Notes: a model not told the origin generated them from the letters alone. Shown: positions 32,884 through 42,667, counted from the stretch's first letter. The stretch: 64,000 bases of DNA from Sinorhizobium psoraleae (GCF_013283645.1 NZ_JABEKV010000004.1:672889-736888), one strand, 5' to 3'. Translations and numbers: made by a program.

Positions 32884-33759
32884 TCAAACTTTTACAGCGC
32901 CAATCTCAACTTGTTTCCTGGAATTGCGCTGAGACAGTTGCCTTTGGATCTCGCGTGGCGTCAGGGAGGTAAGCTGCCTCGTCTCCCGGGTAAGATGGGC
33001 CTGATCCGCATATCCGGCATCCATCGCAAGCATCGCCAGCTCTCCTTGCGACCGATGTCGGCAGACGGTGAAGAAGCGCTGCAAGCGAAGGATGCGGTCG
33101 AGGGTTTTCGCACCGTAGCCGAAATATTCATGACAGCGGCGTCGAAGCGTGCGTTCGCTGAGGCCGGTTTTCCAAGCGATGGCTCGAACAGGATCGGCTG
33201 CCGCCCCGCGCACTTCGTTCAAATGCTCGATGCATGCGGCGATATCCGGCGGAGAGGGTTGAACAGCCGCCAGGCGGCATCGGAGCGCAGCGGCAAGAAC
33301 GACGAACCGCTCCGAAGCGCCACGCGCCTCCCGCATCTTGGCGTCGATCTCCCTAGCCTCGCGTCCCCAAAAGAAATCCAGCGGTAGGGTCTGGCCGGTG
33401 ATTTCATGAAGCGGCACGCGCAGCCAGGGTGCCGCCGCGCCGATCCGAAAACGGGCGCCGAAGATGATCTCGCCTGCAGTGATTTTCGGACAAGCGGCGA
33501 CCCTGTCGGGGCCGACGACCGCCAGGCCGCGGGACGTCCAGATGATATCGGCGCAGCCGTCGGGAACGACGGCGATGCGCGGCGACTCTCCTTCGGCGAA
33601 CTGGTGTATCCACAGGCACTTCAGATGGGAGGCAAGCGGGGCCGTCGCCGGTCGTTCGAGATAGACACCCGAGCTTTGGGCCAAGCGGAGACCGGGGGCG
33701 TAGCGCGAGCGCCGAGCTGTTGGCTCCTGCTGCGGCCTGCGGAATGTGATCCCGTTCAT
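32884..33759 (-). CDS. AraC-family transcription regulator
   Basis: 291 residues from MNGITFRRPQQEPTARRSRY, chosen for CGGAAG upstream; in-frame starts extend to 33840. The N-terminal sensing domain has VPDGCADIIW and the GARFRIGAAAPWL segment of the DUF6597-type AraC group. The C-terminal DNA-binding domain has AIAWKTGLSERTLRRRCHEY and a second helix-turn-helix at LAMLAMDAGYADQAHLTRET. It probably controls the SRPBCC and VOC genes that follow on the same strand. Confidence 0.8.
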   Translation of the reverse strand: MNGITFRRPQQEPTARRSRYAPGLRLAQSSGVYLERPATAPLASHLKCLWIHQFAEGESPRIAVVPDGCADIIWTSRGLAVVGPDRVAACPKITAGEIIFGARFRIGAAAPWLRVPLHEITGQTLPLDFFWGREAREIDAKMREARGASERFVVLAAALRCRLAAVQPSPPDIAACIEHLNEVRGAAADPVRAIAWKTGLSERTLRRRCHEYFGYGAKTLDRILRLQRFFTVCRHRSQGELAMLAMDAGYADQAHLTRETRQLTSLTPREIQRQLSQRNSRKQVEIGAVKV

Positions 33760-33920
33760 GACTTCCGATCCGACTTGACGCATTGAAATGGCGCTCGCGT
33801 TTCTCTCCTTGAGTGTCGCCGAAATCGGGACGGGCGGCAACGGCCGCCTGTCGGCGGCACCCTACAGGGGGAATGAAAAGGCGCGCCAGAACCGGCGCGC
33901 CCCAAGTTCTGGAGCGCCGT

Positions 33921-34016
33921 GCGTTCGAATGAACGCGCAAACGACGCTCTAGCACTTTGATTCCAGAGCATCTTATCCGCTTTCGGTGATTCCACCTGAA
34001 AGCGGGATGCTCTAGT
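33921..34016. repeat. Rhizobial interspersed palindromic repeat
   Basis: Contains GCTCTAGCACTTTGATTCC, then AGAGCATC and CCGCTTTC with their inverted copies GAAAGCGG and GATGCTCT. An inverted related copy is at 45733-45825, and a partial one at 31545-31662. It overlaps the stop codon of the AGCS symporter gene (34012-34014). Confidence 0.75.
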
Positions 34017-35430
34017 CGCGCGACCAGATCTCGCGATCGATCTTGCCCTGCAGCTCCGGATAATCCGCCGCGTGAAACACGGGAGCGAGTCCCTGCTTGC
34101 GCTGATCGAAATAGTCCTTGGTCAGCTTGGCGATCGTCCCGGAAAGAAAAAGGATCGCGATGAGATTAATCGTCGCCATGAATCCCATCGTAGCGTCCGC
34201 AGCGTCGAAAACGGTGCCGATGCTCTGATAGGCGCCCCAGACCACCATCGCCAGCACGGCGCAACGCATGACAGTGACCCCAAGCCGGTTTCCGCCGCCG
34301 AGATAGGTCAGGGCGTTCTCGGCGTAAGAATAGTTGCCAATGATCGAGGTGAACGCGAAGAAGAAGATCGCGATCGCGATGAAATAGGTGCCGGCTGCGC
34401 CGATATGGACGCTCATCGCGGCCTGTGTCAGTTGCGTTCCCGTAATGCCGGAACCGGGTTCCAGCGTGCCGGAAAGCAGGATCATCACCGACGTCGCCGT
34501 GCAGATGAGAATGGTGTCGATGAAGACGCCGAGCGATTGGACGAAGCCCTGAGAAGAGGGGTGATGCGGCACCGGGGTCGCGACAGCGGCGATGTTGGGG
34601 GCCGAGCCCATGCCTGCTTCGTTGGAGAAGAGGCCGCGCTTGACGCCGTTGAGCGTTGCCGCGGCAACTCCGCCGGTGATGCCGCCGGCCGCTTCCTGCA
34701 GCCCGAAGGCGCTCGAGATGATTGTCCAGATCACGTTCGGCACCAGCGCGGCGTTCGCGATGAGCACATAGACCGCCGTCAGCAGATAGGCGACCGCCAT
34801 GAAGGGAACGACGACCTCGGCGACGCGGGCGATCTGCCGGATGCCGCCAAAGATGACAGCGCCGGAAAGAATGGCAACGGCGATGCCGACGGTCAGCTTC
34901 GGAACGCCGAAGGCGCCCTGGACCGCATCGGCGATCGAATTCGCCTGAACCGCGTTGAAGACCAGGCCGAAAGTGAGGATCAGGCAGACGGAGAAGATCG
35001 TCGCGGCCCAGGGGGCATTGAGGCCGTGGGCGATGTAGAAAGCCGGTCCGCCACGGTATTGGCCGTCCTCGTTGCGCACCTTGTAGAGTTGTGCCAGCGC
35101 GCTTTCCGCATAAGCCGTCGCCATGCCGACGAGCGCCACCATCCACATCCAGAAAGTCGCGCCCGGTCCGCCAAGATAGAGCGCGACCGCGACGCCGGCG
35201 AGATTGCCGGTTCCGACACGAGAGGCGAGGCTGACCATCAGTGCCTGGAAGGGGCTGATGCCGGCTGCGTCCTTGGTCCCGCCACTGCTCAAGACCCGAA
35301 ACATCTCGCCGAAATGAGCGATCTGGGGAAAGCCGAGCCGAACGGTGAAATAGATGCCGACCGCCAGCAGACCATAGATGAGCACGTAGCCCCAGAAGAT
35401 AGTGTTCAGAAAGCCGATGATCGTATCCAT
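34012..35430 (-). CDS. Alanine/glycine:sodium symporter (AGCS family)
   Basis: 472 residues with about ten membrane helices. Family signatures include SLASRVGTGNLAGVAVALYL, GGPGATFWMWMVALVGMATA, AESALAQLYK and KRGLFSNEAGMGSAPNIAAV. It takes up alanine or glycine with sodium across the inner membrane. The start MDTIIGFLNTIFWGYVL at 35428-35430 follows GAGGA. Transcribed away from fixGHIS. Confidence 0.9.
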   Translation of the reverse strand: MDTIIGFLNTIFWGYVLIYGLLAVGIYFTVRLGFPQIAHFGEMFRVLSSGGTKDAAGISPFQALMVSLASRVGTGNLAGVAVALYLGGPGATFWMWMVALVGMATAYAESALAQLYKVRNEDGQYRGGPAFYIAHGLNAPWAATIFSVCLILTFGLVFNAVQANSIADAVQGAFGVPKLTVGIAVAILSGAVIFGGIRQIARVAEVVVPFMAVAYLLTAVYVLIANAALVPNVIWTIISSAFGLQEAAGGITGGVAAATLNGVKRGLFSNEAGMGSAPNIAAVATPVPHHPSSQGFVQSLGVFIDTILICTATSVMILLSGTLEPGSGITGTQLTQAAMSVHIGAAGTYFIAIAIFFFAFTSIIGNYSYAENALTYLGGGNRLGVTVMRCAVLAMVVWGAYQSIGTVFDAADATMGFMATINLIAILFLSGTIAKLTKDYFDQRKQGLAPVFHAADYPELQGKIDREIWSRD

Positions 35431-35532
35431 GCGGTCCTCGCTCCTTGATGTTTCGTCGATCTGGAGATGGCGCGTCGGGGTTAAATTCCCGTTTCGGTGG
35501 GTTCGACGCATGTGCGGCATTACGGCGCAAAC

Positions 35533-35546
35533 TTGACGCAGATCAA
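35533..35546 (+). promoter_or_regulatory. FixK/FNR box upstream of fixG
   Basis: TTGACGCAGATCAA agrees with the FixK consensus TTGAT-N4-ATCAA at nine of ten positions. It lies about 70 bases before the fixG start, suitable for activation under low oxygen, and also faces the divergent symporter promoter. Confidence 0.75.
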
Positions 35547-35613
35547 GGTTTCGGGCGCGTAGATCGGGCAAAACATGGCCCGATCAGTGAGATATCCCGG
35601 GAATTTCGCATAA

Positions 35614-37188
35614 ATGCGTCCTCAGCCTGTCACCAAAGCTGCATCCGTCGAACGGCTCGAAGCCGAACCGGTCAATGCCGCGCATGTGCGCAAACCGCTT
35701 TACGAAAAGCGCCGGAAGATCTTTCCGAAGCGCGCCGAGGGCCGCTTCCGCCGGTTCAAGTGGTTGGTGATGCTGGTTACGCTCGGCATCTATTACCTGA
35801 CCCCGTGGATCCGCTGGGATCGTGGGGAGCATGCGCCGGACCAGGCCGTGCTTGTCGATCTCGCCGCGCGCCGCTTCTATTTCTTCTTCATCGAGATCTG
35901 GCCGCAGGAATTCTTCTTCGTCGCCGGTCTGCTCGTCATGGCAGGCTTCGGCCTGTTCCTCGTCACCTCCGCGGTCGGGCGCGCCTGGTGCGGCTACACC
36001 TGTCCGCAGACGGTCTGGGTCGATCTCTTCCTCGTGGTCGAGCGCTTCATCGAGGGCGACCGCAACGCGCGCATGCGCCTCGACGCGGGGCCGTGGACGC
36101 TCGACAAGATCTGGAAACGCGCCGTCAAGCACGCGACATGGCTGCTGATCGGGATCGCGACCGGCGGCGCCTGGATCTTCTATTTCGCCGACGCCCCGTC
36201 GTTGCTCAAGAGCTTCGTCATGCTCGAAGCGCCGCCCGTCGCCTACATGACGGTCGCGATCCTGACGGCGACGACCTATGTCTTCGGCGGTCTCATGCGT
36301 GAGCAGGTCTGCACCTACATGTGCCCATGGCCGCGTATCCAGGCGGCCATGCTGGACGAGAATTCGCTCGTCGTCACCTACAACGACTGGCGCGGCGAAC
36401 CACGCTCGCGCCATGCCAAGAAGGCGGCGGCGGCGGGCGAGGTGGTCGGCGATTGCGTCGATTGCAACGCCTGCGTCGCAGTCTGTCCGATGGGCATCGA
36501 CATTCGCGACGGCCAGCAGCTCGAATGCATCACCTGCGCGCTCTGCATCGACGCCTGCGACGGCGTGATGGACAAGCTCGGGCGCGAACGCGGCCTGATC
36601 GCCTATGCGACACTCAGCGACTACGCGTCAAACATGGCGCTCGCGACGAACAACGGCGCGACGGCGATCGACCCGACGCGCGTGCGCCATGCGGACGGCG
36701 CCTTCGTCGACAAGGTGCGTCAATTCAACTGGCGCATCGTCTTTCGGCCGCGCGTTCTTCTCTATTTCGGCGTCTGGGCGCTGGTCGGCATCGGTCTGCT
36801 CTATGCGCTGGTGTCGCGCGACCGGCTGGAGCTGAACGTGCTGCACGACCGCAATCCGCAATTCGTGATCGAGTCCGACGGCTCGGTACGCAACGGCTAC
36901 ATGGTCAAGCTTCTCAACATGATACCGGAGCAGCGGACGATCATGCTGACGCTCGACGGCATGCCCTCGGCGACGATGCGGATCGCCGGACAGGCGCCGG
37001 GCGATGGTCGCCGTTTCGCGGTCGGCGTCGATCCGGACAAGGTCACGGCGCTCAAGGTCTTCGTCACCCTGCCGAAGGAAAAACTCGCCGAGGCGGACGA
37101 GGGATTCACACTGACGGCCGAAGATCCGTCCAGTCATGAACGCGATGTCTATGAGGCCAACTTCAACCGTCCCGGAGAAGCAAGATGA
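35614..37188 (+). CDS. fixG: Cytochrome cbb3 oxidase accessory protein CcoG/FixG
   Basis: 524 residues. About five membrane helices; AWCGYTCPQTVWVDLF and VCTYMCPWPRIQ; then two [4Fe-4S] ferredoxin clusters (CVDCNACVAVCPMGID and CITCALCIDACD), and a periplasmic Ig-like C-terminal domain. It is needed for copper delivery to the cbb3 oxidase, probably by reducing copper. First gene of fixGHIS, overlapping fixH by four bases and preceded by a FixK box. No fixNOQP is found upstream; the neighbour is the divergent symporter gene. Confidence 0.95.
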   Translation: MRPQPVTKAASVERLEAEPVNAAHVRKPLYEKRRKIFPKRAEGRFRRFKWLVMLVTLGIYYLTPWIRWDRGEHAPDQAVLVDLAARRFYFFFIEIWPQEFFFVAGLLVMAGFGLFLVTSAVGRAWCGYTCPQTVWVDLFLVVERFIEGDRNARMRLDAGPWTLDKIWKRAVKHATWLLIGIATGGAWIFYFADAPSLLKSFVMLEAPPVAYMTVAILTATTYVFGGLMREQVCTYMCPWPRIQAAMLDENSLVVTYNDWRGEPRSRHAKKAAAAGEVVGDCVDCNACVAVCPMGIDIRDGQQLECITCALCIDACDGVMDKLGRERGLIAYATLSDYASNMALATNNGATAIDPTRVRHADGAFVDKVRQFNWRIVFRPRVLLYFGVWALVGIGLLYALVSRDRLELNVLHDRNPQFVIESDGSVRNGYMVKLLNMIPEQRTIMLTLDGMPSATMRIAGQAPGDGRRFAVGVDPDKVTALKVFVTLPKEKLAEADEGFTLTAEDPSSHERDVYEANFNRPGEAR

Positions 37189-37679
37189 CAGAGGAACAGA
37201 GCGCGCCGCGGGGATTTACCGGCTGGCACATGCTGGGCGTGATGGGGCTTTTCTTCGGCACCATCATTTCGGTCAATCTGGTCATGGCCTGGAACGCCAG
37301 CCGCAGCTGGAGCGGCCTTGTCGTCGAGAACACCTATATCGCCAGTCAGCAGTTCAACGGCAAGGTGGCGAAGACGCGGGCGTTCGCGGCAAGCGGCATC
37401 GAAGGCGCGCTCGTCGCCGAACCGGGCTCCATCCGCTATGCCTTGACCCGCAACGGCGAGGCGGACCGGACGGCGGACAGGGTCGTCGCGGTATTCAAGC
37501 GTCCGGTAGAGGAACATGAGGACGTGCGTGTCGAACTCGACCGCGTTGGCCCCGGCGCCTTCGCCGCCGCGCGCGCGTTGAAGCCGGGCCAGTGGATCGC
37601 CGACGTGACAGCGATGGCGGGAGAGGAAATCGTCTATCGCCAGGCCATTCGCTTCACGGTGCCGGGAGAGCGCAAATGA
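37185..37679 (+). CDS. fixH: FixH, cbb3 oxidase assembly protein
   Basis: 164 residues with one N-terminal membrane helix (WHMLGVMGLFFGTIISVNLV) and a periplasmic domain ending GEEIVYRQAIRFTVPGERK. Family role: assists assembly of the cbb3 oxidase with FixI. ATGA overlaps at both ends show tight coupling with fixG and fixI. Confidence 0.9.
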   Translation: MTEEQSAPRGFTGWHMLGVMGLFFGTIISVNLVMAWNASRSWSGLVVENTYIASQQFNGKVAKTRAFAASGIEGALVAEPGSIRYALTRNGEADRTADRVVAVFKRPVEEHEDVRVELDRVGPGAFAAARALKPGQWIADVTAMAGEEIVYRQAIRFTVPGERK

Positions 37680-39961
37680 GCTGCTGTGCCACAGGCGTCG
37701 AAGGCGCACTGGACATCGAACGGGCCGGGCAGGGGCTGCCTGCATCCGAGGAACTATGGCTTGCGAGCCGCGCGCTTGGAGACGGACTGCGCCAGACCGA
37801 TCTCAGCGTACCCGGCGTCCACTGCGGTGCCTGCATCACGACAATCGAGGGCGCGCTTCGCACGCGGCCGGAGGTCGTGCGTGCGCGTGTCAATCTTTCG
37901 TCGCGCCGCGTTTCGATCGTCTGGAAGGAAGAGGTCGCCGGCATTCGCAGCGACCCGCGCGCGCTCGCCCGCGCTATCCGGGATTGCGGCTATGAAACGC
38001 ATCTTTTCGCCGCGAGCGAAGAGGAGGGCGACGTCCTCATCAAGCAGCTGATCCGCGCCGTTGCCGTTTCCGGTTTCGCGGCGACCAATATCATGCTGCT
38101 GTCCGTTTCCGTCTGGTCGGGGGCCGATGCTGCGACCCGCGACCTGTTTCACTGGATCTCGGCGATGATCGCCGCACCGGCGATGATCTATTCGGGCCGC
38201 TTCTTCTACCAGTCGGCCTGGAACGCGCTTCGACATGGCCGCACCAATATGGATGTGCCGATCGCGCTCGCCGTGACGCTCTCCTACGGCATGTCGCTCT
38301 ACGAGACGATCGGCCATGGCGCGCACGCCTGGTTTGACGCTTCTGTGACCCTGCTCTTCTTCCTGCTGATCGGCCGGACGCTCGATCATATGATGCGTGG
38401 TCGGGCGCGCTCGGCGATCAGCGGTCTTGCACGGCTGTCGCCGCGCGGTGCAACGGTCGTCAACCCGGACGGCTCGCGTGACTATCGCCTGGTCGACGAG
38501 ATCAGGCCCGGCGAGCGCCTGCTTGTTGCAGCGGGCGAGCGCATTCCGGTCGACGGGCGCGTGCTCAAGGGCGCGAGCGACCTCGACCGCTCCGTCGTCA
38601 ACGGCGAAAGTGCACCGGTCGCGGTGAGTGCTGGTGACACCGTGCAGGCGGGCACGCTCAACCTCACCGGCCCGCTGACGCTCGAGGCGACCGCGGCGGC
38701 GCGCGACTCGTTCCTGGCGGAAATCACGGGGCTGATGGAGGCTGCCGAAGGGGGCAGGGCGCGCTATCGCCGCATCGCCGACCGCGCCGCGCGCTATTAT
38801 TCGCCGGCCGTGCACCTGCTGGCGCTTCTCTCCTTCATCGGCTGGATGCTGGTCGAGGGCGATGTCCGCCACGCCATGCTGATCGCGGTGGCGGTTCTGA
38901 TCATCACTTGCCCCTGCGCACTCGGCCTCGCGGTGCCGGTTGTTCAGGTCGTTGCCGCCGGCCGGCTTTTCCAGGGCGGCGTCATGGTCAAGGACGGATC
39001 CGCGATGGAGCGCCTTGCCGAGATCGACACCGTGCTGCTGGACAAGACCGGCACGCTCACCATGGGCGAGCCGCGGCTGATCAATGCGGGCGAGGTCGAT
39101 CCCGCCGCGCTTGCGGCGGCCGCCGCACTCGCTCTCCATTCGCGCCACCCGATCGCAACGGCGCTCCACGAGGTGTCGGGCGCCGTGCAGCCGCTTGTGG
39201 GCGAGGTCCGCGAAATACCGGGCGCCGGCATCGAGGCAGAGACCAGCGAAGGCGTCTACCGCCTCGGCAGCCGAGCCTTTGCCTGCGGCGAGGCTGGTAC
39301 GGCAGGCGGACAGGCGGAAGCGGTCCTGTCGCTCGACGGCCGTGAGCTTGCCTGCTTCCGCTTCGAGGACCGCTTGCGTCCCGCCGCGCAAGAAAGCGTC
39401 GAGGCGCTTGACCGCCTTGGGCTTACGACGGGCATCCTTTCGGGCGACCGCGAGCCGGTCGTCGCCGCCATTGCCCGCAGGCTCGGCATCGAGAGCTGGC
39501 GGGCGGAGCTTTCGCCACGCGGCAAGGTCGAGGCCTGTGCCGCTACCGCCGAAGGCGGCCGCAGGGTGCTGATGGTCGGCGACGGCATCAACGACGCGCC
39601 GGCACTGAGGGCGGCGCATGTTTCGATGGCGCCGGCGACCGCGGCCGATGTCGGCCGGCAGGCCGCGGATTTCGTCTTCATGCATCAAAGCCTTGCCGCC
39701 GTTCCCTTTGCCATCGAGACGTCGCGGCGCGCCGGCCGGCTGATCCGGCAGAATTTCGCGCTGGCGATCGGCTATAACGTCATTGCGGTGCCGGTCGCGA
39801 TCCTTGGCTATGCGACGCCGCTTGTTGCCGCCATCGCCATGTCGACCTCCTCGCTGATCGTCGTATGCAATGCCTTGCGGTTGAAGGGGCTCGGAACCGC
39901 TTCGGTCCCGGCGTCGTCACCGCATGCGGCTGCCTTGCGACCGGCAAGGAGCATGCCGTGA
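37676..39961 (+). CDS. fixI: FixI/CcoI copper-exporting P1B-type ATPase
   Basis: 761 residues. N-terminal heavy-metal domain (VPGVHCGACITTIEGAL), eight membrane helices, the CPC metal site (ITCPCALGLAVP), phosphorylation site DKTGTLTMGE, HP motif in SRHPIATAL and hinge GDGINDAP. It moves copper outward for incorporation into the cbb3 oxidase, not for resistance. The N-terminus also starts MSCCATG, an extra Cys pair. Starts within the fixH stop; its own stop overlaps the GTG of fixS. Confidence 0.95.
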   Translation: MSCCATGVEGALDIERAGQGLPASEELWLASRALGDGLRQTDLSVPGVHCGACITTIEGALRTRPEVVRARVNLSSRRVSIVWKEEVAGIRSDPRALARAIRDCGYETHLFAASEEEGDVLIKQLIRAVAVSGFAATNIMLLSVSVWSGADAATRDLFHWISAMIAAPAMIYSGRFFYQSAWNALRHGRTNMDVPIALAVTLSYGMSLYETIGHGAHAWFDASVTLLFFLLIGRTLDHMMRGRARSAISGLARLSPRGATVVNPDGSRDYRLVDEIRPGERLLVAAGERIPVDGRVLKGASDLDRSVVNGESAPVAVSAGDTVQAGTLNLTGPLTLEATAAARDSFLAEITGLMEAAEGGRARYRRIADRAARYYSPAVHLLALLSFIGWMLVEGDVRHAMLIAVAVLIITCPCALGLAVPVVQVVAAGRLFQGGVMVKDGSAMERLAEIDTVLLDKTGTLTMGEPRLINAGEVDPAALAAAAALALHSRHPIATALHEVSGAVQPLVGEVREIPGAGIEAETSEGVYRLGSRAFACGEAGTAGGQAEAVLSLDGRELACFRFEDRLRPAAQESVEALDRLGLTTGILSGDREPVVAAIARRLGIESWRAELSPRGKVEACAATAEGGRRVLMVGDGINDAPALRAAHVSMAPATAADVGRQAADFVFMHQSLAAVPFAIETSRRAGRLIRQNFALAIGYNVIAVPVAILGYATPLVAAIAMSTSSLIVVCNALRLKGLGTASVPASSPHAAALRPARSMP

Positions 39962-40116
39962 AAACGCTCGTCTATCTCATTCCGATCGCGCTCTTCCTTG
40001 GCGGTTTAGGGCTTGCGGCTTTTCTCTGGGCGCTGAAGAGCGGGCAATACGAAGACCTGGAGGGGGCCTCCTGGCGTGTCCTCGATGATGGCGACGGCAA
40101 GCCTGAAAGAGAGTGA
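39958..40116 (+). CDS. fixS: FixS/CcoS, cbb3 oxidase maturation protein
   Basis: 52 residues starting at GTG 39958 (VKTLVYLIPIALFLGGLGLA), one membrane helix, then WALKSGQYEDLEGASWRVL, the conserved FixS signature. Needed for inserting heme and copper into the oxidase. The GTGA overlap with fixI fixes the start. Last gene of the operon. Confidence 0.92.
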   Translation: MKTLVYLIPIALFLGGLGLAAFLWALKSGQYEDLEGASWRVLDDGDGKPERE

Positions 40117-40294
40117 TTTTACCAGGAGTGGCTTGTCGTAAATCGATTTGAGTGCCAAAAGAACCTCCGCCGCCGCATGTTCCATTCGCCCAATCCGCTC
40201 GCGGAGCGGGCTGAGCATGCGCAAAACAATATCGAGGGGCTATCCGCGCGTTGTTCCGACCACGGCGGCTCTTCTTTCCAACGGAGGCAATTAC

Positions 40295-41725
40295 GTGTCA
40301 CAGGCGGAAATCGGGCTTATCGGCCTCGGCGTCATGGGGTCGAACCTCGCGCTCAACATCGCTGAAAAGGGCAACAAGATCGCGGTCTTCAACCGCACGG
40401 TCGAGGCGACGCGCAAGTTCTATTCCGAAGCGGGCGAACTCAAAGGGCAGATTGTTCCTTGCGAGACGATCGAGGAGTTCGTTGCCGCGATCCGTCCGCC
40501 GCGCCCGATCATCATCATGATCAAGGCCGGCGAAGCCGTCGATCAGCAGATGGAGATCCTGAAGCCCTACCTCTCCAAGGGCGACATCATGATCGACGCC
40601 GGCAACGCCAATTTCCGCGACACGATGCGCCGCTTCGACGCCTTGAAGGGTTCGGACCTCACTTTCATCGGCATGGGCGTTTCCGGTGGCGAGGAGGGAG
40701 CGCGCCATGGTCCGTCGATCATGGTCGGTGGCACGGAGGAATCCTACCGCCGCGTCGAAAAGGTGCTGACCTCGATCGCCGCGAAATACGAGAACGACCC
40801 TTGCGTCGCCTGGCTCGGTGAAAACGGCGCCGGCCACTTCGTCAAGACGATTCACAACGGCATCGAATATGCCGACATGCAGATGATCGCCGAAATCTAC
40901 GGCATCCTGCGCGACGGGCTGAAGATGAGTGCCGCGGAGATCGGCGAGGTCTTCGGTACCTGGAACAAGGGCCGGCTCAACTCCTACCTGATCGAGATCA
41001 CCGAAAAGGTGCTCAAAGCCGCCGACCCGCTGACCGGCAAGCCGATCGTCGACCTGATCCTCGACAAGGCGGGCCAGAAGGGCACCGGCAAATGGTCGGT
41101 CATCGAGGCGCAGAACATGGGCATTCCGGCAACCGGCATCGAAGCCGCCGTTGCCGCTCGCAGCATCTCCTCGATGAAGGAGGAGCGTGAAGCGGCCGAG
41201 AAGATCCTCGGCCTGCCACCGGTCGGCGAGTTCACGGTTGCCGACAGGCAGGCTTTCATCGAGGATCTTGAAAACGCGCTGCTTGCCGCCAAGATCGGCG
41301 CCTATGCGCAAGGATTCGCGGTGATGTCGGCCGCTTCGAAGGAGTTCGGCTGGAACCTGCCGATGCCGACGATCGCGAAGATCTGGCGCGCCGGCTGCAT
41401 CATCCGCTCGCAGTTCCTCGACGAGATCACCACGGCCTTCACCAAGGCTCCGGACGTCGCCAATCTGATCGTAACGCCCGCCTTCGCGGCGATGGTCAAG
41501 GAAACCGACGGGGCGCTCCGCCGCGTCGTTTCCGCCGCCGTGCTCGGCGGCCTGCCGGTGCCGGCGCTCGCCTCGGCGCTCGGCTATTTCGACAGCTATC
41601 GCCGCGGCCGCGGCACGGCAAACGTCATCCAGGCGCAACGCGACTTCTTCGGCGCCCATGGCTTCGACCGCGTCGATGGCGCGGATAGCCATCACGGCCC
41701 GTGGGGCAGCGGCCTGAACGCATAG
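40295..41725 (+). CDS. gnd: 6-phosphogluconate dehydrogenase (decarboxylating)
   Basis: 476 residues, usual length for the long-form enzyme of the oxidative pentose phosphate pathway. It converts 6-phosphogluconate to ribulose 5-phosphate, CO2 and NADPH. N-terminal nucleotide-binding GLIGLGVMGSNLALNIAEKG, catalytic VSGGEEGARHGPSIMVGG, substrate GAGHFVKTIHNGIEYADMQ, and C-terminal FDSYRRGRGTANVIQAQRDF. Starts at GTG 40295 with ACGGAGG seven bases upstream. Cytoplasmic; transcribed alone. Confidence 0.96.
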   Translation: MSQAEIGLIGLGVMGSNLALNIAEKGNKIAVFNRTVEATRKFYSEAGELKGQIVPCETIEEFVAAIRPPRPIIIMIKAGEAVDQQMEILKPYLSKGDIMIDAGNANFRDTMRRFDALKGSDLTFIGMGVSGGEEGARHGPSIMVGGTEESYRRVEKVLTSIAAKYENDPCVAWLGENGAGHFVKTIHNGIEYADMQMIAEIYGILRDGLKMSAAEIGEVFGTWNKGRLNSYLIEITEKVLKAADPLTGKPIVDLILDKAGQKGTGKWSVIEAQNMGIPATGIEAAVAARSISSMKEEREAAEKILGLPPVGEFTVADRQAFIEDLENALLAAKIGAYAQGFAVMSAASKEFGWNLPMPTIAKIWRAGCIIRSQFLDEITTAFTKAPDVANLIVTPAFAAMVKETDGALRRVVSAAVLGGLPVPALASALGYFDSYRRGRGTANVIQAQRDFFGAHGFDRVDGADSHHGPWGSGLNA

Positions 41726-41745
41726 CCGGATCGGCCTTCGCGGCC

Positions 41746-41774
41746 AAAGGGGGGCGACTTATCCGCCCCTCTTT
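41746..41774 (+). terminator. Terminator of gnd
   Basis: An 11-bp stem with one G-T pair, AAAGGGGGGCG and CGCCCCTCTTT, around the loop ACTTATC, 20 bases after the gnd stop. The flanking A and T runs would let it work from both sides. Confidence 0.75.
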
Positions 41775-41867
41775 CGATGCGGGCGCTGCAGTCCAGAGCT
41801 TTTGAAACGACGCAATTCCCCAGGGACTTGCTCTAAATCCCATTCAGAAAACCATCGATAAACCAGC

Positions 41868-42137
41868 ATGAAATTGAGAGTGATCGAAGGCGGCAAGGCC
41901 AATGAATCCATGTCCGCCGATAGAGAGGCAAGCATTCGCGCCGAGGCGGAGCGGCGCATTGAGGCAACGGGCTACGAGCAATGGCGGGTTCGAAGCCTTG
42001 CGACCGGCGCGCCGATCCCGAGGCCGATCCAGTACCTGAAGATGCAGATCGAATTCGTCGCCGAGAAGCTCGAAGCGCTCAATCCGATTCCGGGTGATTT
42101 CACCGACGACAAATACCGGCCGGCCACCAGCACGTGA
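41868..42137 (+). CDS. Small helical hypothetical protein (89 aa)
   Basis: Starts MKLRVIEGGKANESMSADRE. Helical and charged, with IPRPIQYLKMQIEFVAEKLE at the centre. Cytoplasmic, no signal or membrane segment. Stand-alone gene after gnd; similar short proteins occur in rhizobia but I know no function. Confidence 0.6.
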   Translation: MKLRVIEGGKANESMSADREASIRAEAERRIEATGYEQWRVRSLATGAPIPRPIQYLKMQIEFVAEKLEALNPIPGDFTDDKYRPATST

Positions 42138-42273
42138 GGAGGCGCCTGTCGCGACGCCCATCAGCCGCGTCGATAGCGCGGACAGTTTGATCTGATCGGT
42201 TAAACCCATGCCGGCTAAGCGCAAAGCTCGCAGCTACGAGCCGATTTTCGGGACGCCGTCGCCGCAGGGGGCG

Positions 42274-42579
42274 TCACCTGGCTGGCGTGCTCTCGTAGAT
42301 CGCCTCGCCGGAAACAGCATCCGTGACATCTATGCTTTCGCCCTGCACCTCGAGGGAGTGGCGGAACTTGTCGAGATTGCTGATCATTTTCGGCCGCGCC
42401 GCGATGATGTGATCGTAACTTTCCCACTCGCCGATCGAGCAGTAGGAACGGTCGCCGGTCTTGATGAGCGCCATTTTCCGCAAGCCCTCGAAATCGCGCC
42501 GAAGTTTACAGAACCAGTCCTCGAACTCGTCTTCCAGCCCCGGTTTCGTTCGGAATCGAACCACGTTGTATGCTGTCAT
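42274..42579 (-). CDS. Antibiotic biosynthesis monooxygenase (ABM)-like protein
   Basis: 101 residues from MTAYNVVRFRTKPGLEDEFE, chosen for GGAGGG five bases upstream. A ferredoxin-like dimeric alpha/beta barrel: CKLRRDFEGLRKMALIKTGD, SYCSIGEWESYDHIIAARPK. Members are heme-binding or quinol monooxygenases or have unknown roles; the catalytic type cannot be told here. Transcribed alone. Confidence 0.7.
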   Translation of the reverse strand: MTAYNVVRFRTKPGLEDEFEDWFCKLRRDFEGLRKMALIKTGDRSYCSIGEWESYDHIIAARPKMISNLDKFRHSLEVQGESIDVTDAVSGEAIYESTPAR

Positions 42580-42667
42580 AACACCCTCCCGGTTCGCATC
42601 TTTCAGAAGCGAGCATACCATTAATGGTGGAGGTTGTTCCATCACTCAATTTATCCGGGACCGGCTT

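Noticed and set aside
37754..39688. 644-codon minus-strand frame over fixI
   Set aside because: Antisense frame in a GC-rich gene; fixI carries every P-type ATPase motif.
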